Counted from the first letter of the stretch, positions 1 to 7,477 are shown. The stretch: DNA of 24,387 bases from Patescibacteria group bacterium (GCA_018824765.1 JAHJFW010000066.1:1-24387), one strand, 5' to 3'. Translations and numbers: made by a program. Notes: generated from the letters alone by a model not told the origin.

Positions 1-1
1 C

Positions 2-1777
2 CAAGCCGTTGTTAATCCTGAAAATACTTTGTTTTCGGTCAAACGTTTGATCGGACGGCGCTGGAATGATGCTGAAGTCCAGCGCGACGTAAAATGGCTG
101 CCGTATAAAGTCGTGCAAAAAGGCGACGGCGTCCGAGTTGTAATGAACGGCAAAGAATATGCATCTGAAGAAATTTCCGCCATGGTTTTGCAAAAGATGA
201 AGACTGACGCCGAAGCTAAAATCGGGGAAAAAATAACAGAGGCTGTAATTACGGTGCCGGCATATTTTGACGATTCACAGCGGCAGGCCACCAAGGTCGC
301 AGGAGAGATTGCGGGCCTGAAAGTCAGCCGTATTATCAATGAGCCGACAGCCGCGGCCTTAGCCTATGGTTTTGACCGTAAAAAGGATGAGAAGATCGTG
401 GTTTATGACTTGGGTGGCGGGACTTTCGACGTTTCCGTCCTGGAAATCGCGTTTGATACTGCAACCGACCAAAACACCGTGGAAGTCCGCGCGACCAACG
501 GCGATACGCATCTCGGCGGCGATGATTTTGACCAAGTGATTATCCGCTGGATTGTAGAAGAATTTAAAAAGCAGGAGGGTATTGATTTGTCCAAAGATGT
601 TTTAGCAATCCAAAGAATCAAAGAAGCGGCGGAAAAAGCCAAAATCGAATTATCAAGCGCGGTCGATACGGAGATCAACCAGCCGTTCATCACTAGCGAT
701 GCCAACGGCCCCAAGCACATGCTGTTGAAATTGTCGCGTGCCAAACTCGAGGAGCTTGTTTCAGAGTTGGTTGAAAAAACGCTTGAGCCGTGCAAAAAGG
801 CGTTGGCTGACGCAGGCATGAAAACCGGCGACATTAATGAAATAATCATGGTCGGAGGAATGACGCGCATGCCTCTTGTGCAAAGTGCAGTGGAAAAATT
901 TTTCGGGAAAAAGCTGAACGTTACGGTTAATCCGGACGAGGTCGTGGCCATTGGCGCGGCAGTGCAAGCTGGAAATTTGCAGGGCGACATCAAGGGCGAG
1001 CTCTTGCTTTTGGACGTTACTCCGTTGTCGTTGGGCTTGGAAACCCTCGGCGGAGTGATGACAAAACTCATCGAGCGCAACACAACCGTCCCGACTTCCA
1101 AGTCGCAGATTTTCTCTACTGCGGCCGACGGACAGACATCAGTGGAAATTCATGTTTTGCAAGGCGAGCGCGAGATAGCTGAAGGCAACCGTTCGCTCGG
1201 CAGGTTCACGCTATCTGGAATTCCTGTTGCGCCGCGTGGCATTCCGCAAGTTGAAGTTACGTTTGATATTGACGCGAACGGAATTTTGTCGGTTAAGGCG
1301 GAGGATAAAGCCACGAAAAAAGAGCAAAAAATTACGATAACCGCCACCACGAATTTGTCAGATGAAGAAATTGAAAAGATGAAGAAAGACGCCGAAGCCC
1401 ACGTTGAGGAAGACCGCAAGCGGCATGCTTTGGTTGAAGCGCGGAATATGGCGGAGTCAATGATTTATACAACGGAGAAAATGCTGAAAGAGGCAGGTGA
1501 TCCTTCGAAAAGCACAGGGCAGGCAAAGATTTCCGATGAGGATAAAAAAGCCGTCGAAGAAAAAATCGAGGCTTTAAAGAAGCTGAAAGACACTGAAGAT
1601 GTCGAGGCCATGAAAAAAGCCGGCGAGGAATTGGCTGAAGCTGCCCAGAAAATCGGCGCGGCCATGTATGAACAATCCAAGCAGGCAGCCGGAAACGCAG
1701 AGCAGGGAGCGCCTGAAGAGCCGAAAGAAGAGTCCAAAGAAGAACCAAAAGAAGGGGAATTCGAAGAAAAGAAATAA
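2..1777 (+). CDS. dnaK: Chaperone protein DnaK (Hsp70), 5' end outside window
   Basis: ATP-dependent Hsp70 chaperone of the cytoplasm, working with DnaJ and GrpE. The frame is open from base 2, and its first residues (QAVVNPENTLF) match the family about 55 residues into the protein, so only the extreme N-terminus is missing. An internal TTG at 29 is not the start. Visible landmarks are the phosphate-2 loop VYDLGGGTFDVS, the block NGDTHLGGDDFD, the adenosine-site block IIMVGGMTRMP, the interdomain linker LLLLDVTPLSLG, and the substrate-binding domain with VLQGERE. The charged, Lys/Glu-rich tail ends GEFEEKK, which resembles the AEFEE-type ends of bacterial DnaK. Followed on the same strand by a DUF3467 gene and dnaJ. 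Identification is certain; the promoter and true start lie upstream of the window. Confidence 0.98.
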   Translation, partial: QAVVNPENTLFSVKRLIGRRWNDAEVQRDVKWLPYKVVQKGDGVRVVMNGKEYASEEISAMVLQKMKTDAEAKIGEKITEAVITVPAYFDDSQRQATKVAGEIAGLKVSRIINEPTAAALAYGFDRKKDEKIVVYDLGGGTFDVSVLEIAFDTATDQNTVEVRATNGDTHLGGDDFDQVIIRWIVEEFKKQEGIDLSKDVLAIQRIKEAAEKAKIELSSAVDTEINQPFITSDANGPKHMLLKLSRAKLEELVSELVEKTLEPCKKALADAGMKTGDINEIIMVGGMTRMPLVQSAVEKFFGKKLNVTVNPDEVVAIGAAVQAGNLQGDIKGELLLLDVTPLSLGLETLGGVMTKLIERNTTVPTSKSQIFSTAADGQTSVEIHVLQGEREIAEGNRSLGRFTLSGIPVAPRGIPQVEVTFDIDANGILSVKAEDKATKKEQKITITATTNLSDEEIEKMKKDAEAHVEEDRKRHALVEARNMAESMIYTTEKMLKEAGDPSKSTGQAKISDEDKKAVEEKIEALKKLKDTEDVEAMKKAGEELAEAAQKIGAAMYEQSKQAAGNAEQGAPEEPKEESKEEPKEGEFEEKK

Positions 1778-1785
1778 AATTTCAG

Positions 1786-1949
1786 TCTACGAAAGTACGA
1801 GTACCTACGAAAATACGAATTTTAGACGAAATTACGAAAATACGAATGACGGGTGGGAAATTATATTCCAAGCACCAAATCCCAAATTCCAATTACCAAA
1901 ATTCCAAACGTTTTTATCCCAATCATTGGAAATTGAAAATTGATAATTG
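1786..1949. repeat. Low-complexity intergenic repeat region after dnaK
   Basis: AT-rich non-coding DNA built from reiterated words. A 15-mer, TACGAAAATACGAAT, occurs at 1806-1820 and again at 1833-1847. A second part (1865-1910) repeats CCAAAT/CCAAATTCCAA words. ATTGATAATTG at 1939-1949 recurs at 15077-15087. The segment 1865-1889 recurs in inverted orientation at 15099-15123 with one mismatch in 25. I see no gene here; a reading frame crossing it is only an upstream extension of the DUF3467 gene. Confidence 0.7.
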
Positions 1950-2026
1950 TAAATTTTTTCCTTAATTCGTCATTCGTCATTCGGATTTCGTCATTCATCC
2001 TTCACTACAAACTCACCACCCTCACT

Positions 2027-2290
2027 ATGTCAGACATCAACATAAAAGCGAATGACCATACATTGCGCGGCCAATACGCGAATATGATGCAGGTCAGCCA
2101 TGCGAGAGAGGAATTTATATTGGATTTCATGTTAGCTTTTCCTCCGCAGGGCGAACTGGTTTCGAGGCTTATCGTATCGCCCGCTCATATGAAACGCATC
2201 ATGAATGCGCTAAAAGACAACGTCCATAAATATGAAGCGCAATTCGGGGTGATTCAAGAAGCCGGTGAACCAAAATTGCTGGCAAATTAA
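2027..2290 (+). CDS. DUF3467 family protein
   Basis: Small 87-residue protein matching, from memory, the DUF3467 pattern: an N-terminal QYANMMQVSH block, then EEFILDFMLAFPP, then LVSRLIVSPAHMKRIMNALKDNVHKYEAQFG. Function is unknown; the family is widespread in bacteria. The ATG at 2027 is chosen because the match begins right there, while a frame extending upstream to 1940 runs through repeat DNA. No Shine-Dalgarno is visible (ACCCTCACT precedes ATG). It lies between dnaK and dnaJ on the same strand, ending 7 nt before the dnaJ start, so it is probably co-transcribed with dnaJ. Family assignment is good; no role is asserted. Confidence 0.85.
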   Translation: MSDINIKANDHTLRGQYANMMQVSHAREEFILDFMLAFPPQGELVSRLIVSPAHMKRIMNALKDNVHKYEAQFGVIQEAGEPKLLAN

Positions 2291-2297
2291 TTTCAAA

Positions 2298-3371
2298 ATG
2301 GGAAAAGACTATTATTCAATTTTAGGGGTTCAAAAGACTGCGTCGGCTGATGAAATCAAAAAAGCCTACCGTCGTTTGGCGCACGAACACCATCCTGACA
2401 AAGGCGGCGATGGTCAGAAATTTAAAGATATAAATGACGCTTACCAAGTTTTAGGCGATTCGAATAAGCGGGCGCAATACGACCGTTTTGGATCGGCGGC
2501 GTTTGAGCAAGGCGGCATGGGCGCCGGAGGATTCAGCGGCTCGCCATTCGGAGCCGGAGGATTCAATGTAAATTTTGAAGATTTTGGCGATCTCGGCGAT
2601 ATTTTGGGAGGCATGTTCGGTTTTGGAGGCAAGCATAGGCAGAAACGCGGGCAGGATATTCAAGTTGATGTAACACTCGATTTTAAAGAGGCGGTTTTTG
2701 GCGCGGATAAAATCGTGAAATTATACAAACATGATGCCTGTTCCGAGTGCGCCGGAAGCGGGGCTGCAAAAGGTTCTAAAAATATTAGCTGTAAAAATTG
2801 CGGCGGCCGCGGTTTTGTCAATCGTGTGCAGAAAAGTTTTTTCGGGGCGATACAGCAACAGGTCATTTGCGAAGAGTGCATGGGAAAAGGCGAAAAACCG
2901 GAACAGCCGTGCAATACGTGCAAGGGTTTCGGTATTATGAAAATAATGAAGGAAATTAAAGTAAATATCCCTGCCGGAATTTCTGAAAATGAGGCGATGA
3001 GGATGGCTGGGGAAGGCGAGCATCCGGGAGTTGGCGGACAGCCCGGCGATTTGATTATCCGTATCAGAATTAAGCGCGACCCGAATTTTACAAGGGAGGG
3101 AAATGATATTTTATCCATCGTACACATTCCGTACTCATTGATGGCGCTTGGCGGCAAGATTCAGGTTGATACGGTTGACGGGCCTGTTGAACTGAAAGTC
3201 CCGGAAGCGACGCAGGCGGGCACGGTTTTTAAACTGCGCGGTAAAGGCGTGCCTTACATGCGTTCATCCGGCCGCGGCGACCATTTGATAACAATCGAGG
3301 CAAAAGTCGAGAAAAAGTTAAGCCGCGAGCAGAAACAGGCTCTCGAACGCCTGCGCGAGCAAGGATTATAA
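2298..3371 (+). CDS. dnaJ: Chaperone protein DnaJ (Hsp40)
   Basis: Co-chaperone that stimulates DnaK ATPase and binds unfolded proteins. Domains in order: J domain at residues 1-65 with HPD at 32-34; Gly/Phe-rich linker about 66-112; zinc-finger domain with four CxxCxGxG repeats whose cysteines are at 148/151, 165/168, 191/194 and 205/208; then the C-terminal substrate-binding domains to residue 357. Slightly shorter than the E. coli protein (376), but every expected module is present. The ATG at 2298 is chosen because MGKDYYSILG is the canonical N-terminus; an in-frame upstream codon at 2265 overlaps the DUF3467 gene. There is no Shine-Dalgarno, and the start lies 7 nt after the previous stop, consistent with an operon. 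Confidence 0.97.
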   Translation: MGKDYYSILGVQKTASADEIKKAYRRLAHEHHPDKGGDGQKFKDINDAYQVLGDSNKRAQYDRFGSAAFEQGGMGAGGFSGSPFGAGGFNVNFEDFGDLGDILGGMFGFGGKHRQKRGQDIQVDVTLDFKEAVFGADKIVKLYKHDACSECAGSGAAKGSKNISCKNCGGRGFVNRVQKSFFGAIQQQVICEECMGKGEKPEQPCNTCKGFGIMKIMKEIKVNIPAGISENEAMRMAGEGEHPGVGGQPGDLIIRIRIKRDPNFTREGNDILSIVHIPYSLMALGGKIQVDTVDGPVELKVPEATQAGTVFKLRGKGVPYMRSSGRGDHLITIEAKVEKKLSREQKQALERLREQGL

Positions 3372-3406
3372 TTATTCTCAAGAGTTTTTTTGAGGCCGTA
3401 TTAATA

Positions 3407-3505
3407 TGTTATAAAACGGCTAGGTTTTGCGTACTTTGAAATCCTTATAAATACTTAAAAACCCAAATAAAAAACCTCTCGTTTGATCATACGAGGTCAA
3501 GGAGG
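3407..3505 (+). promoter_or_regulatory. Leader of the helicase-fragment gene: candidate -10, hairpin and Shine-Dalgarno
   Basis: The spacer after dnaJ holds an extended -10-like TGtTATAAA (3407-3415), inside a weak inverted repeat GCCGT (3395-3399)/ACGGC (3416-3420). A small hairpin CTCGT (3478-3482)/ACGAG (3491-3495) follows. A strong Shine-Dalgarno AAGGAGG (3499-3505) then stands 5 nt before the GTG at 3511. The Shine-Dalgarno is unambiguous; the promoter is tentative. Confidence 0.5.
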
Positions 3506-3899
3506 AAACAGTGGACGAAAAACTGCCGATTCTCAAGTTCGAACAGCAGATTGTTCAGGCCATGAGTGACCATCGGGTGGTGGTCGAGGCGGCTGAAACC
3601 GATGCTGAGAAATCAACTGAAGTTCCGGCCATGTTGCTCCGAGCCAAGCTCGACCAAGGCGGCATGATCGGGGTTACCGAACCCCGCCGTATTGCCGCAA
3701 TGTCGCTAGCCCTGTACGTAGCCGAAAAACAACGGTTGCGACTTGGGCGGTACGATCATCCGGATCTGCATGGCGACCGAAAGCATCCTGGCTACGGCGT
3801 GGTTGTGGTGGATGAAGCTCACGAGCGCGGGGTCAATCAAGACCTCATCATGGCGTTCCTGAAGCAGTTGCTTCGCCGCCGCCAAAACCTGAAAGCGGT

Positions 3900-3927
3900 C
3901 ATGGTATGTCGCCATGCGGGTTTTTTT
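3900..3927 (+). terminator. Terminator-like hairpin inside the helicase-fragment frame
   Basis: CATGG (3900-3904) pairs with CCATG (3912-3916), followed at once by CGGG and seven T (3921-3927). AAACCTG at 3885-3891 can add an outer stem with CGGGTTT at 3917-3923. It lies upstream of the frame's stop codon at 4000-4002. Confidence 0.5.
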
Positions 3928-3942
3928 ATTACCTTACGGGTC

Positions 3943-3971
3943 TTGACTAAAACGCTACGCCGAGCTATGAA
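3943..3971 (+). promoter_or_regulatory. Promoter of the Cys/His protein gene
   Basis: TTGACT (3943-3948), a 17-nt spacer, and TATGAA (3966-3971). The predicted transcript starts near 3978, giving a leader of roughly 38 nt with GGGGGG (4005-4010) as Shine-Dalgarno before the ATG at 4016. The promoter lies wholly inside the tail of the helicase-fragment frame. Confidence 0.6.
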
Positions 3972-4015
3972 ATTTTGTGTACATTTAACTAAAATAACAT
4001 AACTGGGGGGAAACG

Positions 4016-4390
4016 ATGACGAATGGTTACGATCTGTTGCGTATCGTGCCGAAAAACAACGCATTAGACACACCCGTGATCGACCAGTTGACCAGTATGA
4101 TGACAGCCGCGTTGCGAAAATGCCGGCGAGTTTCGTGCGAACACGGAATCACAACCTGCTCTTGCGGCGTAAGGGATTCTGGTGAAGAGCTGATTTTGCA
4201 GGGTGAGACAGGCAGCCTCATCACAACTTCGCTGTGCGTCCATTTTCTAGCATTCCATCGTGACGAGGTTCCTTCCATTGAGTTGGCAAAGGTCGCCAAC
4301 TTGAGATATGGCACTGCCGAACCAACGGTGGAAGAGCTTGTCTATCCGCAAGCTATCGGATCTGCTCCCGATCGCGTTGCTTGCCGGTAA
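4016..4390 (+). CDS. Small Cys/His-rich protein of unknown function (possible zinc-binding)
   Basis: 124 residues. A central block looks structured: C-E-H-G, then TCSCG, then about 25 residues later SLCVHFLAFHRDEVP. The spacing of cysteines and histidines (C..HG....C.CG ... C.H....HR) suggests a metal site; this is inference. It resembles, from memory, small hypothetical proteins of Patescibacteria that carry a similar HRDEVP block; no function is known to me. ATG 4016 is preceded by GGGGGG at 5-nt spacing, a good Shine-Dalgarno, and the gene has its own promoter and terminator, so it is a monocistronic unit. It is more GC-rich than the flanking spacers. No signal peptide or membrane segment is seen. 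Confidence 0.7.
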   Translation: MTNGYDLLRIVPKNNALDTPVIDQLTSMMTAALRKCRRVSCEHGITTCSCGVRDSGEELILQGETGSLITTSLCVHFLAFHRDEVPSIELAKVANLRYGTAEPTVEELVYPQAIGSAPDRVACR

Positions 4391-4402
4391 AGAATAAATT
4401 CT

Positions 4403-4430
4403 GCGGCTTAATGATTTAGGCCGCTTTTAA
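4403..4430 (+). terminator. Rho-independent terminator of the Cys/His protein gene
   Basis: A nine-pair stem GCGGCTTAA (4403-4411)/TTAGGCCGC (4416-4424), with one G-T pair, a TGAT loop and TTTT directly after. It begins 12 nt past the stop codon. Confidence 0.85.
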
Positions 4431-4516
4431 TTTGAGCGAGCCCGATGCGAAACTTTCTGAATTCGTAATCGAGAGCATAAAGAAGTGAAGAGCGGTTGTA
4501 TCTTTTAGCGCGGAAA

Positions 4517-4555
4517 CCGGAGATTGCCGCGTCGTCGGACTCCTCGCAATGACGG
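4517..4555. repeat. Remnant of a widespread GATTGCC...GCAATGAC intergenic repeat
   Basis: The segment has the ends GAGATTGCC and CTCGCAATGAC around a GC-rich centre, with ATTGC (4523-4527) and GCAAT (4546-4550) as inverted arms. This pattern is familiar to me from intergenic repeats of many unrelated bacteria. It sits in a gene-free spacer (4431-4629) that otherwise holds only the promoter of the next gene. Confidence 0.5.
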
Positions 4556-4592
4556 AAGTTGTAAATTTTGCAACGTCTCTTCAGCTAGTGGA

Positions 4593-4622
4593 GCGGACAT
4601 AGTCCGCCGGAATTGCTATAAT
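4593..4622 (+). promoter_or_regulatory. Extended -10 promoter with overlapping dyad; probable leaderless start
   Basis: TGcTATAAT (4614-4622) is a perfect extended -10. Seventeen nt upstream is CGGACA (4594-4599), a partial -35. A perfect dyad GCGGAC-ATA-GTCCGC (4593-4607) covers the -35. Only 7 nt separate the -10 from the ATG at 4630, so the mRNA should begin at or within a few nt of the start codon. Confidence 0.75.
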
Positions 4623-4629
4623 GTTTTTC

Positions 4630-5172
4630 ATGAGTGAAGCGCTTTCGTATTTGGCATCAATAAATTGGAGCACCTCAGGGTTTGACCTTTTTATTTTCCT
4701 GCTTTTTGCAATTAGTGCCGCGCTTTACGGACTTTTGTTAAAACGTGAACAAATCACGCTATTAATGATAATGATGTATGTGGCCTTTGGCGTGGTAACC
4801 AATATCCCTTATCTTAACTGGTTAAGGGACCGACTGACTGAAGCCAGCTCGTCATTACTGATGCCGCTCGCGTTTCTATTGGTTTTCGGAATCTTGTTTT
4901 ATGTGTTTATGCGTAACAGATTGTGGAGCGCGGCAGGCCGCAGATTATCAGCCGGCGCTTGGTGGTTCGCGATTATTTATAGCGTTTTACCGGCCGGTTT
5001 ATTGATAAGCATCATCCTGAATCTGCTGCCTTTAAACGTCATGCAAAATATCAACGGCTTGACGAGGTTAGTATTTTTGAGTTCCGAAGGAAGAACGGTT
5101 TGGATTTTGGCACCTATCCTGTTTATGACTTTTCTTTCTTATATTCGGCGTTCGTCGAGTTATGATGATTAA
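4630..5172 (+). CDS. Integral membrane protein, five predicted helices, unknown function
   Basis: 180 residues with hydrophobic segments at about 18-37, 42-60, 76-95, 110-133 and 155-173, separated by short charged loops. There is no recognisable catalytic motif. ATG 4630 is preferred over the ATG at 4621, because the latter overlaps the final T of the -10 box (TATAATG) and so cannot be in the transcript. There is no Shine-Dalgarno. The gene converges on the next one, with only 6 nt between stop codons. I do not recognise the family. Confidence 0.75.
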   Translation: MSEALSYLASINWSTSGFDLFIFLLFAISAALYGLLLKREQITLLMIMMYVAFGVVTNIPYLNWLRDRLTEASSSLLMPLAFLLVFGILFYVFMRNRLWSAAGRRLSAGAWWFAIIYSVLPAGLLISIILNLLPLNVMQNINGLTRLVFLSSEGRTVWILAPILFMTFLSYIRRSSSYDD

Positions 5173-5178
5173 CTATCG

Positions 5179-5784
5179 CTACTGCGGCAGGATATTAATT
5201 TGCGTAGCTTGGATTAACGGCGCAAATCTGACGGATTGTTCGGATAATATTTTTACTTTGTCGCCAACTTTAATATCGGTTAGTGTTGCCGCTTTTTTAA
5301 TTACAGGCAGAGGCGCGGGATTTGAATTTTCAGTTAGCGAAATCTTGGCATAAGCTTCAAGTTCTCGCGCAAAGTCTTCACTCGATTTTGACGTTTCAGA
5401 ATAGAACTTCGTTGTTGGAGAGATTATGATTTGACGTTCGTCTTCAACCCCGTCAACCGCCGGAACAGAGTCGAGGCTTGTCTGCATTACAAACAGACCT
5501 GAATCGTCGTTTTTAGTTACAACGCCGGTTAAATACTTCGGATCCAATTCTCCGATGAGCAGTCCTTTATCCATTAGATTTTGCCGCGCGGCTTGATAAC
5601 CGGAGCCAAAAGCCATTTGCAAATCATTGTCTGTACAGCCTGAACTCGACAATTGAAGCTTTGAGCCGAAGTTTCTTTGCTGAAAAGCGGCATTTAATGC
5701 GATCAGTGCGATAGTTGTAAAGACCACTGATACGCACAAAACCGCCAAAATATACCGGCTGTAGGATGTTATCTTAGTATGCAT
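5179..5784 (-). CDS. Membrane-anchored exported protein, unknown function (DUF5666-like fold possible)
   Basis: 201 residues: a short basic N-terminus, one transmembrane or uncleaved signal segment at about 10-32 (YILAVLCVSVVFTTIALIAL), then an extracytoplasmic domain. The later part has the pattern LTGVVTKNDDSGLFVMQT ... IIISPTTKFY ... IKVGDKVKIL ... LIQATQINI, reminiscent of small OB-type domains such as DUF5666; this is a weak inference. The start is ATG 5784 (MHTKITS), 8 nt after an extended -10 box; an ATG further upstream would lie in the promoter. Convergent with the five-helix protein. No Shine-Dalgarno. Confidence 0.7.
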   Translation of the reverse strand: MHTKITSYSRYILAVLCVSVVFTTIALIALNAAFQQRNFGSKLQLSSSGCTDNDLQMAFGSGYQAARQNLMDKGLLIGELDPKYLTGVVTKNDDSGLFVMQTSLDSVPAVDGVEDERQIIISPTTKFYSETSKSSEDFARELEAYAKISLTENSNPAPLPVIKKAATLTDIKVGDKVKILSEQSVRFAPLIQATQINILPQ

Positions 5785-5792
5785 ACCAAAGG

Positions 5793-5801
5793 AGTATATC
5801 A
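5793..5801 (-). promoter_or_regulatory. Extended -10 promoter of the anchored protein; leaderless start
   Basis: Reading the minus strand, TGaTATACT occupies 5801-5793 and the ATG begins at 5784, leaving 8 nt (CCTTTGGT) between. Confidence 0.7.
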
Positions 5802-5841
5802 TTCCTTGCCCGGTTTAACATTAAAAAGTTACCGTTGACGA

Positions 5842-5870
5842 TTGACGGAAGTCAAAAATCAGAGTATAGA
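5842..5870 (+). promoter_or_regulatory. Sigma-70-type promoter of the lipoprotein gene
   Basis: TTGACG (5842-5847), a 17-nt spacer, and TATAGA (5865-5870). A second TTGACG lies at 5835-5840. The predicted leader is about 54 nt, with GGAG (5921-5924) serving the GTG at 5931. Confidence 0.7.
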
Positions 5871-5930
5871 GAAAGCAGAATAACGCACCTTTAAAAGTAA
5901 AAACTCTTCCCGAAATAACCGGAGAAAAAA

Positions 5931-7430
5931 GTGAATACGCTGATCGAAAAAGGATTCGCGGTATTTGCGACATCTACTCTCATTCTGGCCGCAAGTTGTA
6001 CGGATAGCGCGTCAAAGTCCAATTCGACCTGCGTATCCGAATGCGGAGCCGCAGGTAACTCGAGCGGCGGAAGCGGCGGAACATCCAGCGCGTCTTCTGG
6101 CGGCGGCACTGAAAATTCAGGCGGAAGCGCAGGAATTGGCGGAGGCGCCGGCAATGGCGGAACAGCAGGAACCGGCGGATACCAGCAGGGCGGTGGCGGA
6201 GCAGGCGCTTGCGGCGGAGTGGCTGGCTTTGGCGGAGTCGGCGGAGGAGGCGGCTCAACTTCCAGCTCGTCGGGTTCAAGCTCAAGCGGTAGCTCGTCGA
6301 GCAGTTCCAGCTCGTCTTCCAGCAGCTCATCTAGCAGTTCGTCAAGTTCCAGCTCGTCTTCCAGCAGCTCATCTTCCAGCTCGTCTGGAACGCTATGCCC
6401 TACTTGGCAAAGCGGATCGGCCTTTTCTTGCGGCGCTTGGACAGAGGAACCGGCGCCATTCACATTCTCACTGCTCTACGGAGTTTGGGGCTCGTCAGTT
6501 ACGGATATGTTCGCAGTTGGCGGAGACTACAGCGTCGGCCGCATCATTCACTCATCCGGCTCCGGATGGACAGAGATGACGGCTCCTGCCTCCAAGATCC
6601 TCTACGAGATCACCGGCTTCGCGCCGAATGATGTCTTTGCTGTCGGACGCGGCCCCCAAGGAATTCTCGATGGCATTCTGCTCCACTATGACGGTTCAAG
6701 CTGGGCAAAAGTCCCGAATACTCCGTCAGTCATCGGCATCTACGGCGGCCACTACCAAGCAATCTGGGGCACGGGTTCGAGCAACCTCTACATCCTCGGC
6801 TACAACGGCGACGAAACTGACGCGAACAATCGGCAAAATGTCGTGTTCCATTGGAACGGTGCATCCTGGATAGACATGAAGCTACCAATCGTCCTGCCGC
6901 GAACATGGCCGGCAGACATCTGGGGCTATGGCAACGAGTTGTGGGTGGTTGGTTGGACGCTAGAAGCCAACAATGACAGCCAAGGTCTCTTGTACCACTA
7001 TGATGGGAATGCGTGGACAATGGACAAGCCTGCAGATGTCGGATTGCCGTCAGGTGGGCTTATTTCCGTCCACGGTACTGATGCCTGCCACGTTGTCGCG
7101 GTCGGTTCGAAGAAGGACAGCGGGGTTTTCAAGACAGTAGTCATGCGGTATGACGGCACAATATGGTCTTCGCAACTCGTCGGAACAGATGAGGCCGGTG
7201 CCGCGGTTTGGACCGGCGGTCCCCATGCAACTCTGGTTCTTAGCGCTGATGAAGCTGCTTACGTCGGCAAGATCCGTCTCGCAGACGGAAAAGATGCATA
7301 CCCTGCGTCGCTATCAACGTTTGGCACGTCAGCCCCACGCAACGTCTTTAGGATTGCGAACTCGAAAACGCACTACCTGGTAGGCGATGGCTCGGGAGGA
7401 GTAAAAATATCTCACGCAGATTGCCAATAG
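5931..7430 (+). CDS. Secreted probable lipoprotein: Gly/Ser-rich stalk plus beta-propeller-like domain
   Basis: 499 residues. The N-terminal hydrophobic segment ends TLILAASC, giving a plausible but imperfect lipobox with Cys23. A Gly-rich stretch (about 41-110) and an almost pure Ser tract (about 111-154) form a long disordered stalk. The remainder repeats short WD/kelch-like units, for example LYGVWGSSVTDMFAVGG, ITGFAPNDVFAVGRG, LLHYDGSSWAKV, VVFHWNGASWIDM and LLYHYDGNAWTM, as in a beta-propeller. Similar WGSS.TDVFAVG repeats are known to me from myxobacterial secreted proteins, so gene exchange is possible. GTG 5931 is the start, with GGAG 6 nt upstream and its own promoter. The Ser tract contains a 30-nt exact direct repeat. 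Probably a surface display or attachment protein; the ligand is unknown. Confidence 0.8.
   Translation: MNTLIEKGFAVFATSTLILAASCTDSASKSNSTCVSECGAAGNSSGGSGGTSSASSGGGTENSGGSAGIGGGAGNGGTAGTGGYQQGGGGAGACGGVAGFGGVGGGGGSTSSSSGSSSSGSSSSSSSSSSSSSSSSSSSSSSSSSSSSSSSSGTLCPTWQSGSAFSCGAWTEEPAPFTFSLLYGVWGSSVTDMFAVGGDYSVGRIIHSSGSGWTEMTAPASKILYEITGFAPNDVFAVGRGPQGILDGILLHYDGSSWAKVPNTPSVIGIYGGHYQAIWGTGSSNLYILGYNGDETDANNRQNVVFHWNGASWIDMKLPIVLPRTWPADIWGYGNELWVVGWTLEANNDSQGLLYHYDGNAWTMDKPADVGLPSGGLISVHGTDACHVVAVGSKKDSGVFKTVVMRYDGTIWSSQLVGTDEAGAAVWTGGPHATLVLSADEAAYVGKIRLADGKDAYPASLSTFGTSAPRNVFRIANSKTHYLVGDGSGGVKISHADCQ
6303..6374 (+). repeat. 30-nt exact direct repeat in the poly-Ser tract
   Basis: The 30 nt at 6303-6332 recur without mismatch at 6345-6374, an offset of 42 nt or 14 codons, so expansion or loss keeps the reading frame. 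The tract uses mixed Ser codons (AGC, TCG, TCT, TCA, TCC). Confidence 0.9.
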
Positions 7431-7443
7431 CAATCTCTCGTCC

Positions 7444-7474
7444 GGCTCTTGAAAAACAAGGGCCTTTTTATTTT
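7444..7474 (+). terminator. Rho-independent terminator of the lipoprotein gene
   Basis: GGCTCTT (7444-7450)/AAGGGCC (7458-7464) with one G-T pair and a 7-nt loop, followed by a T-rich tail. It starts 13 nt after the stop codon and ends just before the next promoter. Confidence 0.85.
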
Positions 7475-7477
7475 CTA

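Larger units (their letters stand above)
3511..4002 (+). pseudogene. Decayed N-terminal fragment of a DEAH-box (HrpA-like) helicase
   Basis: The open frame gives 163 residues resembling the start of HrpA-type ATP-dependent RNA helicases (normally well over 800 residues). Seen: a motif I region where the expected G-S-G-K-S-T reads D-A-E-K-S-T, so the P-loop glycines are lost; motif Ia TEPRRIAA; and motif II VVVVDEAHERG. The stretch between Ia and II is far too short. Part of it makes sense only in the next frame (3749-3790), where TIIRICMATESIL resembles the helicase block around MTDGIL, implying compensating frameshifts. After VMV (about residue 131) similarity stops, where a terminator-like hairpin plus seven T (3900-3927) and the next gene's promoter lie inside the frame. 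The good Shine-Dalgarno and GTG are intact, so a short peptide may still be made, but helicase activity is very unlikely. Confidence 0.75.

Noticed and set aside
403..1101. Long open minus-strand frame opposite dnaK
   Set aside because: Ser/Pro-rich translation typical of an antisense shadow; dnaK similarity covers the whole region.
1668..2026. Frames running across the dnaK-DUF3467 spacer
   Set aside because: They translate reiterated intergenic words and overlap dnaK in another frame; no start signal.
5891..6463. Open minus-strand frame of 190 residues rich in Glu, Leu and Pro
   Set aside because: It is the complement of the Gly/Ser-rich stalk of the lipoprotein gene; its composition is a by-product of the repetitive codons, and it has no promoter or ribosome site.
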